A stretch of 64,000 nt of DNA from Maribacter sp. MMG018 (GCF_018100785.1 NZ_JAGJEC010000004.1:124001-188000); one strand, 5' to 3'; counted from the stretch's first letter, positions 18,370 through 27,057 are shown. The notes: generated from the sequence alone by a model not told the origin. Numbers and translations: made by a program.

Positions 18370-18809
18370 ACTACCTCATTATTATTGTTACCGGCATTTT
18401 AGGGGCTTGGCTAACCTTCTTTGTCAGTGAACGCTTAAAACAAGGTCCGGTTAGGGCATCGGCGGCATTGGCGCTTATCGTAGGACTCTTTTTTTATTGT
18501 TTCCCAGAACTCTGCAATGCCTACCTGACAAAAAATATCCCGATCGTATTTATCGGCACCTCGTTTATTGGTATGGTAGCGCCCCGGGCAAGGGGCAATT
18601 ACATTCGTTTGGCAGTGGCTGGAGGTCTTTTTAGTATCATCTATTTTTACAAAGGTCATTTTTTTGAAGGCTATGGCGGTGCGCTCGGCGCCTTGGCATT
18701 TATCGCCCTACTTTCCGCCATGGGGTTTTCGGTGATTATTTCCCGAAGTTTTCTACTAAAAAAAGGCATCGTAAAGGTGAGAAAAAAGGTATTGAAGCCT
18801 AAAAGGTAA
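18366..18809 (+). CDS. Membrane protein of an overlapping pair, second partner
   Basis: A 147-residue hydrophobic protein with about four or five helices and a strongly basic C-terminal tail (KKGIVKVRKKVLKPKR), which should lie in the cytoplasm. Its start overlaps the stop of the preceding gene. The Gly-rich FIGMVA and GGALGALAF segments parallel those of its partner at similar spacing. The split arrangement recalls two-subunit transporters, but I found no signature that names one. Confidence 0.72.
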   Translation: MNYLIIIVTGILGAWLTFFVSERLKQGPVRASAALALIVGLFFYCFPELCNAYLTKNIPIVFIGTSFIGMVAPRARGNYIRLAVAGGLFSIIYFYKGHFFEGYGGALGALAFIALLSAMGFSVIISRSFLLKKGIVKVRKKVLKPKR

Positions 18810-19121
18810 AACCCATCACTCCATGTGCTAAAAAAACGGCCATATCGATCTTAAGATTGGCGGTAACTATCCAACACCGGTTTTTAAAACACAAAAGAGG
18901 CGGACACTAAATACCAAGAAATTTTTGAGTTAAACCTTGAACTGCGTAAATTACTGTCCCATAACATTTAATAACCAGTTATCTACAAGTAAAACCCTTA
19001 CTGACAAACCTATATGCTTGGTATGAAATAAAGTTTAAATATTATCTTTTTTTCTTTTGTATGGTAAAGAAAACCATAAACAAGCTACCTTTTTTATGTA
19101 TGACCGACCAAACCAACTGCA
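18810..19121. other. Intergenic region with one short inverted repeat
   Basis: This 312-base gap has no convincing coding frame. The only structure noticed is TATGGT-7-ACCATA at 19060-19078, about 45 bases before the next start, which could be an operator. A T-rich run (TATCTTTTTTTCTTTTG) precedes it. Confidence 0.35.
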
Positions 19122-19883
19122 ATGAAATTTTTTAGAAAAATACGACAGCGACTACTTTCGCAAAACAAGTTTCGCCAATACCTCGTTTATGCCATCGGCG
19201 AAATTATACTTGTGGTCATCGGTATTCTGATCGCCCTGGCCATTAACAACAAGAACCAAGATCGCGTAACCCAAGAAAAGGAAAATATTTATTTGCAGGG
19301 ACTACGGAAAGAGTTCGAAATAAGCAAAACCAAATTGGCCGAGCTGATCCAGGTCAACAAAGACAACTTTAACGGGGCCAAGCAACTATTGCATTACATT
19401 TCCTCTGCGGACGAAGTACCGACCGAAAAACAATTTTCACAACTGTTGTTCAACTCTTTTTCTTCCGATATCCTATTCAACCCTAACAATTCACTGCTAC
19501 AAGAGATCATTAACTCCGGAAGCTTAAAGGATATTTCAAATACCGATTTACGCATACAGCTCACCAATTGGGTTTCTACCTTGGACGACATTGCCAAACA
19601 AGAAAACGATCTGGGCATTCAAAGAGAAAAGGTGATCGATATGTTACGGACAGAGAACTACAGCCTTCGTACCATATTCGATGATGCCGGGGTAAACCAA
19701 GAAATCGGGCTTCCCATATCGGAGGAAAACACAAGTAATTTACCGCTATTGGATTCCAAAGAGTTCGAGAACAACATCTTAATGTTCGTTCTGGCGAGCA
19801 GTGCCATGGAAAAGGCGCACTACCAACCTTTAATGGACGACCTAAATTCGATTTTACAGCTCATCGAAAGCGAAATCGACTAG
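19122..19883 (+). CDS. DUF6090-like membrane-anchored protein
   Basis: A 253-residue protein. The N-terminal 45 residues (basic KIRQRLLSQNKFRQYLVYA, then a helix EIILVVIGILIALAINN) are the hallmark of a common Flavobacteriaceae family that I know as DUF6090. The rest is a periplasmic domain of long charged helices. Its biochemical role is not known. Flavobacterial genomes carry many paralogues, often as solitary genes as here. The family call rests on the characteristic N-terminus. Confidence 0.8.
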   Translation: MKFFRKIRQRLLSQNKFRQYLVYAIGEIILVVIGILIALAINNKNQDRVTQEKENIYLQGLRKEFEISKTKLAELIQVNKDNFNGAKQLLHYISSADEVPTEKQFSQLLFNSFSSDILFNPNNSLLQEIINSGSLKDISNTDLRIQLTNWVSTLDDIAKQENDLGIQREKVIDMLRTENYSLRTIFDDAGVNQEIGLPISEENTSNLPLLDSKEFENNILMFVLASSAMEKAHYQPLMDDLNSILQLIESEID

Positions 19884-20248
19884 TTTTTCGTCTCCACAAG
19901 AAAGTAATTTTCCGTTCTAGGCCGTAGCATTTGCCATGTACCTACAACAAAAGTTGCTCAAAAGAACTATTTCCTGTTTACCGGATTTTTACGCACACAA
20001 ACTTCCCTACTGTATTGTAACAACCCCCATACACAAAAGAAGTAGCAGCACCATAAAGAACATGTGGCCATGGTCATTTAATGCCCCTAACTACCACCCT
20101 TCTAAAAAAACGATGCATAAAAATTAAGGACGCACAAAATCGTACCCTCACCCCCTGACGAATGTAATACACTTAAAAAGAATACGTTATAAACCACAAG
20201 ATCAAACCTTATTTGTTTTTATGAGTCCAACCCATAAACCGTTATAAC
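19884..20248. other. Intergenic region, nothing clear
   Basis: A 365-base gap. A 63-codon frame at 19936-20127 exists but has no signal peptide and an odd composition (many Cys, His, Pro and Trp), so I do not call it. No repeat or strong hairpin was found. The promoter of the serine hydrolase gene should lie near its 3' end. Confidence 0.4.
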
Positions 20249-21313
20249 ATGAAAAACCATTTATTACCAATTCTGATGATAGCATTGTTAACGGTCGGCT
20301 GTTCTTCCAATGATGACAATGATAATGAACCGGTGAATGATACCGACGATATATTTACCACCGAACAACTGGCCGATGCGGCCCACTACTCGGAAGAAAA
20401 AGGCGGAAGCGCCGTTCTGGTCATGAAAGACGGCTCTATAATCTTTGAAGATTACCATAACGGTGCCGATGAAGATACCGCACCCCATATTTATAGTGCG
20501 ACCAAGCTTTTTTGGTCGGCCGTTGCCGCACTGGCCAAACAACAAGGTCTTATAGATTACGAAGAGTACGTTTCTAACACCATCACCGAATGGCAAGACA
20601 CCAGTCTGCATCCGGGTAAAGATGAAATAAAGATCAAGCACCTATTGAACCTTTCCTCTGGGCTTTCCCAGAATTTTTTGACCATATCGGATGAAAGCGA
20701 CAGATACGGATATGCCATTGATGAATTGGACATGGTAAGCACGCCCGGCGAAAAATTTTCTTACGGCCCTAGCAACTATTATGTTTTCGGAGTTCTTTTA
20801 GAACGAAAGTTGCAAGAGAAAGGTATTTCTCAAAACCCTTTGGAATATCTGGAATCGGAAATTTTTGACAAAATAGGGTTGCACTATGAAAGCTGGACCC
20901 ACGACGAGGCCGGAAACCCCAACATACCCAACGGCTGCTATGTAACCCCCAGAAACTGGGTAAAGTTCGGTCAGTTTATGCTCGACCAAGGTAGCTGGAA
21001 CGGCACACAGATCATAGAACCTTCGCTATTGGAAGCTATGTTCGTTGCCACCGGCCCCAACCCCGGGCACGGAAATTTTTGTTGGTTGAACAACGTAAAC
21101 GGTTATGCACTCACCCCCCTCGATGCCGCACCCGAAGGCTCCACCGGCGGTATTATGTATTACAGTGGCTATACCGAGATCATTGGCGGTTTGGGGGCCG
21201 GTAAAAACAGGATGTATTTAATACCATCACTACAAACGGTAATTATTAGGCAGACCCAACTTGGTGAAGACACTTTTGAGGACAACGATTTTCTAGCGCT
21301 TTTATTAAACTAG
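20249..21313 (+). CDS. Serine hydrolase lipoprotein of the beta-lactamase/penicillin-binding fold
   Basis: A 354-residue protein. The signal peptide ends LLTVGC (lipidated Cys at 18), then an Asp/Asn-rich linker to about residue 35. The catalytic SxxK tetrad is Ser83-Ala-Thr-Lys86 (HIYSATKLFWS), and the Tyr of the second motif is Tyr172 in FSYGPSNYY, with YGP replacing the usual YSN. The family includes esterases, D-aminopeptidases and class C beta-lactamases; lipoprotein export suggests a periplasmic or surface esterase or peptidase. Drug resistance should not be assumed. The gene stands alone. Confidence 0.88.
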   Translation: MKNHLLPILMIALLTVGCSSNDDNDNEPVNDTDDIFTTEQLADAAHYSEEKGGSAVLVMKDGSIIFEDYHNGADEDTAPHIYSATKLFWSAVAALAKQQGLIDYEEYVSNTITEWQDTSLHPGKDEIKIKHLLNLSSGLSQNFLTISDESDRYGYAIDELDMVSTPGEKFSYGPSNYYVFGVLLERKLQEKGISQNPLEYLESEIFDKIGLHYESWTHDEAGNPNIPNGCYVTPRNWVKFGQFMLDQGSWNGTQIIEPSLLEAMFVATGPNPGHGNFCWLNNVNGYALTPLDAAPEGSTGGIMYYSGYTEIIGGLGAGKNRMYLIPSLQTVIIRQTQLGEDTFEDNDFLALLLN

Positions 21314-21364
21314 AAAAGACGCAATACACCCCTCTAAAAATAACAATGAATTTCGACCATAAAG

Positions 21365-21440
21365 AACGGGGGAGGTAGTTGCAATACCAACATAAGGCTC
21401 TCTCTTGCCCAACACAAGACCAGCCTGTTTTTAACCGATT
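21365..21440 (+). repeat. Degenerate third copy of a local dispersed repeat
   Basis: The stretch around AATACCAACATAAGGCTCTC and CCCAACACAAGACCAGCC follows the same order of blocks as the copies at about 22004 and 22655 (ACACCAAC, AAAGTTCCTC, ACAAAACCAGC). Boundaries are approximate because the alignment was made by eye. Confidence 0.4.
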
Positions 21441-21446
21441 AGGCTT

Positions 21447-21917
21447 TTATAATGAAATCGACTTTTTAAAAATCACCCCTTCTTTTCTATACACCAGCAT
21501 GTAAACCATTTCATTTTCCATAGCGTAGTATTCGGGGGTACTTTGCAATGGCCATTCGTCTCTTCTTATCCGAATTAATTTATCGGGCCATTCTTCAAAA
21601 CTTTCGGAAGGGTTCACTTTTTCGAACCCTTTTAACCAATTATCCACGTCTTCGGGACTAAGCTTTATCACGTATCTGTAATCTCTATATTCGGGCAAAT
21701 AAAAGGTGTTTACATGAAAGGTAAATCCTTTTGAATTGTACAACAGAAACTCTGCGTTCTCAAAATCACTATGTACTTCAATTTCTTTTTTAAGGGTAGC
21801 TACCCGCTCCGCCTTGGTTCCATAATTGAGGCTGTACAGTTCTTTCTTTATTTCTTCATCGGAACAACTACATAGCATTATACAACAGACAGAAACGGTA
21901 AAAAACAGTCTATTCAT
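21447..21917 (-). CDS. Small putative lipoprotein, unknown function
   Basis: A 156-residue protein with a Cys-rich signal peptide (FTVSVCCIMLCSCSDEE); the lipidated residue is probably Cys18. The mature domain is rich in Tyr, Glu and Trp and appears strand-rich. No family recognised. It lies alone on the minus strand between plus-strand genes, with its 3' end facing the serine hydrolase gene and repeats on both sides, so it may be an accessory gene. Confidence 0.68.
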   Translation of the reverse strand: MNRLFFTVSVCCIMLCSCSDEEIKKELYSLNYGTKAERVATLKKEIEVHSDFENAEFLLYNSKGFTFHVNTFYLPEYRDYRYVIKLSPEDVDNWLKGFEKVNPSESFEEWPDKLIRIRRDEWPLQSTPEYYAMENEMVYMLVYRKEGVIFKKSISL

Positions 21918-22003
21918 TCCATTGGTGTATTTCTAGTGCAAAAGTAACAAAATCGGTTTTTTGCCTATGCGCCCATACCCTGCGTCATGGCACCCTAAAG
22001 AGA

Positions 22004-22125
22004 GCAATTCCCCCTTTGAAGAGGATGCCCACAGGGCTGGGAATGTTTTTGTTACACCAACAAAAGTTCCTCTCCTACCCTCACAAAACCAGCTTATTTA
22101 TAATGGCTTACGCTTTTCTGTAAAA
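22004..22125 (+). repeat. Local dispersed repeat, copy A (contains TACGCTTTTCTGTAAAA)
   Basis: Shares the blocks CCCCTTTGAA, GGATGCCCACAGGGC, ACACCAA and ACAAAACC in the same order with copy B at 22655-22783. Its end carries the TTACGCTTTTCTGTAAAA element at 22108-22125. Together the copies bracket the small secreted-peptide gene at 22275. A fragment in opposite orientation, TGTAGAACATCCCCCC, is found at 31757-31772. Confidence 0.6.
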
Positions 22126-22274
22126 ATATAATTGTTCGTTTTTTTACATTTAAAGTATAGATATAGACAATCTAAGCCATTGTTTTACAATCAAATAGAA
22201 TCCTTTATGTATAATGGCAGCCGTATAGGATTGTTGTCACACATTTAAATGACAGAACTAATTTTAGAAATATC

Positions 22275-22517
22275 ATGGAAATAAAAAAACTAACCGTGTT
22301 TTTGCTATTGATAAGCTTAATGAGTTTTGGAACCACAGAAAACTTAAAAGCTGATAAAAAGCCTACAGAAACTATAGTTTACGTCTGTGGAAAAAGCCAA
22401 ATATATCATAGGAGCAATACGCATTCAGCTCTAGGTCGATGTAAATCTGGAATAAAAAAAATGACTGAGTCTAAAGCTAAAAGTTTAGGAAAAAGAGTCT
22501 GTAGGTGCAGAAATTAA
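22275..22517 (+). CDS. Small secreted Cys-rich protein
   Basis: An 80-residue protein with a signal peptide (KLTVFLLLISLMSFGTTENL). The mature part shows a compact pattern I have seen in other Bacteroidota small proteins: VYVCG, IYHRSNTHSALGRC, then IKKMTESKAKSLGKR and a closing CRC. It has four Cys residues and a His, so it could form disulfides or bind a metal. No function is known to me. The gene lies between two copies of a dispersed repeat, suggesting an accessory cassette. Confidence 0.75.
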   Translation: MEIKKLTVFLLLISLMSFGTTENLKADKKPTETIVYVCGKSQIYHRSNTHSALGRCKSGIKKMTESKAKSLGKRVCRCRN

Positions 22518-22654
22518 CAAAACATATTACAACAAAACGTCTTATTTAAAACCCTAAACCCGTTTCTAAAAAATCGTTCACTCTTAGGGCCAGCGTCACG
22601 CTCGACAGAACACCCCTAAAATAGGCTTTCAGTTTCTTTTCTGTCTCTTCAAGG

Positions 22655-22783
22655 GAACAATTAATTCCCCTTTGAAAGGGGGATGCCCACAGGGCGGGGG
22701 ATGTTCTACAACACCAATGAAAGCCCCTCCACCCAATACAAAACCCACTCATTTTAAACAACTTACACCTTTCCAAAAGAACA
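22655..22783 (+). repeat. Local dispersed repeat, copy B
   Basis: Contains CCCCTTTGAAAGGGGGATG, CCACAGGGCGGGGGATG, ACACCAATGAAAGCCCCTCC and ATACAAAACCC in the same order as copy A. CCCCTTTGAAAGGGG is itself an inverted repeat. Its downstream end (ACTTACACCTTTCC) looks like a decayed TACGCTTTTC element. Confidence 0.6.
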
Positions 22784-22903
22784 AAATTGTAAGAATTTTT
22801 ATATTCGTATAGGTTGGGGTAATTAAAGCTATTGCTTTTATACCCAAATAAGAGGTATATGTGTAATTGTACACATATGCAGTTGTTGGTAATAATTAAT
22901 AGC

Positions 22904-23536
22904 ATGATAGAAAATCATCAAATTCCGCCTCAATTAAAAAGTCAATTAGGTGATGAGAGTATTTCTTTTTTTGTGAAAGCTGCTAAGGAAAAATCCACAA
23001 AAGATTCATGGAGTGCAATACGTTGGGGTTTGCTTTGGATTGCCGTAATTGGAGGGATATTTACGGCGATGGTTTATGAACTGTTATTAGGTAAGCCTAC
23101 AGGTTTAAATATTGGAGATACTAGAATAACCGTAACCCCAGATGACCTATCTCCTTTATATGGATTCTTTACTTTCGGAGCATTTTTTGTTTTACCGGGA
23201 TTTATCGTAATCGGGCTTGGAATTTATGGTTTTTATAGAAAAGGCGGGTATTTTCTGGGAACAGAAAACAGACTTATTCATCTAAATAGTTGGAAAGAAT
23301 GTTCTGTTTATAATTGGTCGCAATTTCAGAACAAAATAGATATTTACTTTACCAATAATAGAGGAAACCTAGTATTTAGTTTAGAAGAAAAAATAATTAC
23401 GAAGAAAAACGGTAAAAAAGTAAAAGAAACTGAATCAATAGGAATGGCAGAAATAAATCACGCAAGGGAGATTAAGGCATTTTGTCACGAAAAAATAACT
23501 ACTGCCAACAAAAGTAAGCGTTGCACAAGTCCATAA
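22904..23536 (+). CDS. Two-helix membrane protein with a PH-like C-terminal region
   Basis: A protein of 210 residues from the ATG at 22904 (an upstream in-frame ATG at 22832 would add 24 residues with no membrane or domain character and overlaps the repeat-derived region). Two hydrophobic helices (about residues 36-55 and 85-110) are followed by a soluble domain starting near GGYFLGTENRLIHL, which resembles bacterial PH-like or YcxB-like domains found after such helices; that is inference. Codon usage is AT-rich. A strong terminator lies 24 bases after the stop. Confidence 0.7.
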   Translation: MIENHQIPPQLKSQLGDESISFFVKAAKEKSTKDSWSAIRWGLLWIAVIGGIFTAMVYELLLGKPTGLNIGDTRITVTPDDLSPLYGFFTFGAFFVLPGFIVIGLGIYGFYRKGGYFLGTENRLIHLNSWKECSVYNWSQFQNKIDIYFTNNRGNLVFSLEEKIITKKNGKKVKETESIGMAEINHAREIKAFCHEKITTANKSKRCTSP

Positions 23537-23559
23537 ACAGCGAAAAAAATACCTTTTTT

Positions 23560-23580
23560 AAGCCCTTTTTGGGGCTTTTT
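23560..23580 (+). terminator. Intrinsic terminator
   Basis: AAGCCC, a loop TTTTTG, GGGCTT and a T run follow the stop at 23536. This is a standard rho-independent terminator for the plus-strand membrane protein gene. Confidence 0.8.
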
Positions 23581-23794
23581 GTTTATAGGTCGAGACCCAC
23601 CTGGTACATGTGTCACGCTCGTGCCATGTTCAAAAACGCTTCTAGAAAAACAAGTTTACAGGTTTATTTAGCGAAGAAGAAAAAAACTAGGCATAATAAA
23701 GGCTAAGAAAACATAGGGCGTTTATAGAAGAAAAAAAATATTTATATATAACTAAGAAAAAACCGAAACGAAAGTGCTTATCACCTTCCCTACG

Positions 23795-23823
23795 TTTCTT
23801 ATACTGAACGTTGTATCACATTT
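23795..23823 (+). repeat. Left direct repeat flanking a two-gene module
   Basis: Contains TATACTGAACGTTGTATCA. The sequence at 24734-24766 contains TATACTCACCGTTGTATAA. Over 29 aligned positions 23 agree. The two lie about 940 bases apart in the same orientation on either side of the gene pair 23835-24502. Confidence 0.55.
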
Positions 23824-23834
23824 GAAAAAAGAAA

Positions 23835-24125
23835 TTATCGGTCTGTATAACCGCCATCTTTATATCCCTTTTCATTTTCAAAGTATTCGAGTAGTTCGGA
23901 CATAAAACCCAGTAAAATAGCTTTAGAGGTGGCTTGAATAAAATTAAACTCCCCGTCTATTGAGCGGATAGTTACTTGACGTTTATAAATGGGTTTATCT
24001 CCAACCATTAAAAAGGAATAAGAATTTCCTACCTTTCTCTCAGTTGAAGAATCAATCTTTGAACTATTCCGTATTTTGTCTAGCAAAAATTCTTCACTGA
24101 CAGTTGGGTATTCACTTTTTGACAT
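23835..24125 (-). CDS. Unknown small protein, second gene of a coupled pair
   Basis: A 96-residue soluble protein with no signal peptide. It has a charged N-terminus, a strand-rich centre (SYSFLMVGDKPIYKRQVTIRS) and a helical segment (AILLGFMSELLEYFENEKGY). I do not recognise it. Its ATG overlaps the stop of the preceding gene by one base (TAATG), so the two are translationally coupled. The size and arrangement would suit a toxin-antitoxin or immunity pair, but no catalytic or DNA-binding motif is visible. Confidence 0.65.
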   Translation of the reverse strand: MSKSEYPTVSEEFLLDKIRNSSKIDSSTERKVGNSYSFLMVGDKPIYKRQVTIRSIDGEFNFIQATSKAILLGFMSELLEYFENEKGYKDGGYTDR

Positions 24126-24502
24126 TAAGCAATAAGTTCTAGTGTTTCAGTATAAGAATTACCAGTCTCTAGAATCATGTCAATTATATCATCGTTTGTT
24201 CCCCAATATAGAGAAGCTTCTGAAAAAGTTCTATTTGAGAAATTCCAGCCTGCTAATTTCAATTCATTTTCCAAACCATTACCAAATTTTTCCGCGTTCA
24301 AACAAAACAAGTGAATAGCTTCACGTATTGCCGAATCAACATCTGAATCGTCCTTTGCAGAGGTTTTAATTCCGAGAATTGGAATATCAACGGACAAAAA
24401 GCCATCTTCCCCTTCCTTCGTCCACACGGGAAGAGCAACTGAAACGGACTTAAGGACTCCTTTTGTCCTTAAAATATCAATATTAGCCTCTTGAGTTATC
24501 AT
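24125..24502 (-). CDS. Unknown protein with a faint HicB-like pattern, first gene of a coupled pair
   Basis: A 125-residue soluble protein. The central part (FLSVDIPILGIKTSAKDDSDVDSAIREAIHLFCLNAEK) has the strand-strand-helix order of HicB-type partial RNase H folds, where a short sheet is followed by a helix starting at an Asp/Glu-rich turn. That likeness is weak and HicB proteins usually also carry a DNA-binding end, which is not seen here. The following gene overlaps it by one base. The surroundings are AT-rich and direct repeats flank the pair. Confidence 0.65.
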   Translation of the reverse strand: MITQEANIDILRTKGVLKSVSVALPVWTKEGEDGFLSVDIPILGIKTSAKDDSDVDSAIREAIHLFCLNAEKFGNGLENELKLAGWNFSNRTFSEASLYWGTNDDIIDMILETGNSYTETLELIA

Positions 24503-25005
24503 TTCTTTAATCTTGGTTTAATACAAATATATCAATATGCAGAACATATACAATCTATTGTAACATATATATAACACTAAATTAGACGTAATACATGTAA
24601 ATATATTACAATGCGAAAAAAACGCAATATAACAATGTACATAAAAAATAACTATTTCCGTGCCATATTCGAACGAAATACACTTTTAAAACGTTATTTT
24701 AGTCGGAAAAGTATGCGTTTACTTATGCGCTACTTTTCATATACTCACCGTTGTATAAAATTCAGCTGAAGCTGACCTATGTTGCTACACACAACTCCAT
24801 TGTTTCCGCATCACAGGAAATTTTGCAACACGCTCCAACCACCCGATCAAAAAATAACGAAACCTTCACTTTATTTTAATAGTTCACCTTCTATTTTTCG
24901 GCACGTATTTGTTAAATTAGATGCTACGCCCGTACCACCGATCTAATCTTAGAGATGTGGGCGTATCACCTTAAATATCTTTACTAATAAATACAGAATA
25001 GAAAA
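24503..25005. other. AT-rich intergenic region with the right direct repeat
   Basis: A 503-base gap rich in A and T, especially 24510-24700. It holds the right-hand direct repeat (24734-24766). No coding frame is convincing. A TATCTTTA at about 24976 may be a weak -7 box for the DJ-1/PfpI gene. Confidence 0.45.
24734..24766 (+). repeat. Right direct repeat flanking a two-gene module
   Basis: Partner of the repeat at 23795-23823; contains TATACTCACCGTTGTATAA. It ends beside the palindrome TTCAGCTGAA (24761-24770). Confidence 0.55.
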
Positions 25006-25581
25006 ATGAAAAAAGTACTGTTCCTAACAGGAGATTTTACCGAAGATTATGAAACCATGGTACCCTTTCAAATGCTGCAAATGGTAGGCTATGAAGTGCA
25101 TGCCGTCTGCCCCGACAAAAAAAAGGGAGATACCGTTAAAACTGCCATTCACGATTTTGAGGGCGACCAGACCTATACCGAAAAACCGGGGCATAATTTT
25201 GCCCTGAACTATAGTTTTGACGATGTGGTCGCCGAAGATTATGACGGCTTGGTAATTGCCGGTGGTAGGGCCCCGGAATACTTAAGGCTCAACAAACGAT
25301 TGTTAGAGATCACCACCCATTTTTTTGATGCCAATAAGCCGGTGGCCGCCATTTGCCACGGTATTCAGATATTAACGGCCGCCAATGTGGTAAAGGGCAG
25401 AAAACTGACCGCCTACCCTGCCGTGGGTCCTGAGGTGACCTTGGCCGGGGGTGAATTTCAAGACATACCTGCAGACGGGGTATTTGTAGACGGCAACCTG
25501 GTTACTTCCCCAGCATGGCCCGGACACCCAGGGTTTATACGTGAGTTCTTAAAAGTTATGGGGGCTACCATTACCCTATAA
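25006..25581 (+). CDS. DJ-1/PfpI family protein
   Basis: A 191-residue cytoplasmic protein of the class I glutamine amidotransferase-like superfamily. The nucleophile elbow AICHGIQIL gives the conserved Cys near residue 117 followed by His, and the conserved Glu is near the N-terminus (TGDFTEDYE). [10 protein letters not shown] segment near residue 86 is typical of the PfpI/YhbO branch. Members act as stress-protective proteins, deglycase or glyoxalase candidates, or hydrolases; which applies here is not settled by sequence. It is a solitary gene. Confidence 0.92.
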   Translation: MKKVLFLTGDFTEDYETMVPFQMLQMVGYEVHAVCPDKKKGDTVKTAIHDFEGDQTYTEKPGHNFALNYSFDDVVAEDYDGLVIAGGRAPEYLRLNKRLLEITTHFFDANKPVAAICHGIQILTAANVVKGRKLTAYPAVGPEVTLAGGEFQDIPADGVFVDGNLVTSPAWPGHPGFIREFLKVMGATITL

Positions 25582-25771
25582 AACCGTATTCCATCATTTT
25601 AAGGGAAACCCTATTGTAGATCAATAGAACGGAAAACATAAAAAAGAATCCGCATCGCATACCCCTTTTTGCATATCTTGTTGCCGAACATTTAAGGCAG
25701 GGGATCTTTAAAAAGTTGGCGAACGGGTTCTTTTTGTTTTTAACCTTATTATTACAGACCGCAGACATGCT

Positions 25772-26209
25772 ATGATCTTTAAGATTCTAAACCCCATCTT
25801 CAACATCGCTTTCTACCTGATGTTTCTTTTTCTGCTATGGAGCAGCTCTCAGGTAATCTTAAGCAACATTAAATATCCGTATGAAATTAAATCGGGGAAG
25901 ATCATCGATATCGAACCAGAAAAAGGAAGTCAATCGGAACACTCAAAGGTTACTTACAACAATACGGTCTTAACGACCGACCAGCTTACAGTGTATGGCG
26001 GAACGCAAAAACTATATGAAATAGGTGATAGCGTCACCTTAAGATACAGGGGAAAAGTGCCTTCCGTTATTTTTAAGGTGAACAACAAAAGAATAGGGGA
26101 CAAATACGATATCTGGGATTGGCTCTCTCCCGTATTGTTCTTGTTCTGCCTATTTATGCTCTACAAGCTCACCAGAATGTGGATCTCTACATTTATCCAA
26201 AGGTCTTAA
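25772..26209 (+). CDS. DUF3592-like membrane protein
   Basis: A 145-residue protein with a hydrophobic helix near residues 10-30, an extracytoplasmic strand-rich domain (about residues 35-105, with YEIGDSVTLRYRGKVPSVI) and a second helix near residues 112-132. This helix-domain-helix arrangement with a central G-x-x-V-x-L-R-Y segment fits the DUF3592 family, whose role is unknown. It stands alone. Confidence 0.65.
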   Translation: MIFKILNPIFNIAFYLMFLFLLWSSSQVILSNIKYPYEIKSGKIIDIEPEKGSQSEHSKVTYNNTVLTTDQLTVYGGTQKLYEIGDSVTLRYRGKVPSVIFKVNNKRIGDKYDIWDWLSPVLFLFCLFMLYKLTRMWISTFIQRS

Positions 26210-26376
26210 GCCGTAGCTGTATTCTTCCCGTTCAATTTTAAAACGGAAAGCACCAAATTAGGAGTGTTTTTTTGTATTTTAACAGTGATATATTTTTACT
26301 ATATTTTATTTATAATCAACAAACTACGGCCTACAAAGGGCCTGTTGTTATTTTGACACCCTAAAAACTATCGATC

Positions 26377-27057
26377 ATGAAAAATACGATTCCCGCATTA
26401 CTGATTACGACAATGTTGATTTCCTGTAACCTATCCGATAAAACAAAAAATCCGGTAGCGGAACCTTCGGATACGGAGACCATGACCGAAACTGCCCCAA
26501 GCGATGACAAAAAACAATTAAAGCCCATTGAGACCGATGAGGACCTGGTCGCCACGGCATTAATGGCCACCCCCAAGGCCAGTAGGGCCGATTGCACGGT
26601 TATCGGCTATAACATGGCCGGTGAATTTACCACCTTAAAAGAAGGCAGCAACGAGTTTATCGTACTTGCCGACAACCCTAAAAAAAACGGCTTTAATGCC
26701 GCCTGCTACCACAAAGACCTAGAGCCTTTTATGGCCAGGGGCCGAGCCTTACGGGAAGAGGGTAAAAACTCCGAAGAAATATTTAATATTAGAGAGGACG
26801 AAATGAAATCGGGCAAACTCACTATTCCAACAGGGGCCACCTTGCACATCTACTACGGGGAACAAACCATGTACGACCCCGAAACCTCTGAAGTGGAAGG
26901 TGCCAAATTACGTTATGTGGTGTACATGCCCTGGGCCACGGCAGCATCTACCGGGCTACCCGAAATACCTGCGGCTCCCAACCACCCTTGGATCATGAAC
27001 CCCGGCACCCATAGGGCACATATAATGATCTCTCCCCTACCCTCACCGCAAGAGTAG
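26377..27057 (+). CDS. Putative lipoprotein, unknown function
   Basis: A 226-residue protein with signal peptide TTMLISC (lipidated Cys at about 17) and a Thr/Glu/Pro/Asp-rich linker to about residue 50. The mature domain contains VIGYNMAGEFTTLKEGSNEF and PFMARGRALREEGK, and ends with PWIMNPGTHRAHIMISP. The His residues and repeated Met/Pro near the end may indicate a binding site, but no family is recognised. It is the sole gene between two gaps. Confidence 0.75.
   Translation: MKNTIPALLITTMLISCNLSDKTKNPVAEPSDTETMTETAPSDDKKQLKPIETDEDLVATALMATPKASRADCTVIGYNMAGEFTTLKEGSNEFIVLADNPKKNGFNAACYHKDLEPFMARGRALREEGKNSEEIFNIREDEMKSGKLTIPTGATLHIYYGEQTMYDPETSEVEGAKLRYVVYMPWATAASTGLPEIPAAPNHPWIMNPGTHRAHIMISPLPSPQE

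Noticed and set aside
19936-20127. A 63-codon plus-strand frame
   Set aside because: Rich in Cys, His, Pro and Trp with no signal peptide, helix pattern or plausible start region; looks like chance.
20249-21313. Calling the serine hydrolase a beta-lactamase resistance gene
   Set aside because: The SxxK motif is shared by esterases and peptidases; the second motif is YGP instead of YSN and there is no resistance context.
22546-22903. A 119-codon minus-strand frame
   Set aside because: It runs through dispersed repeat copy B and has no protein-like features.
23521-23706. A 61-codon frame after the PH-like membrane protein
   Set aside because: It starts inside the preceding gene and runs through the terminator hairpin at 23560.
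23795-24766. Integron attC sites around the two-gene module
   Set aside because: The repeats contain CGTTGTAT, but this does not obey the GTTRRRY core rule, no integrase is present and the long attC foldback was not seen; kept only as direct repeats.
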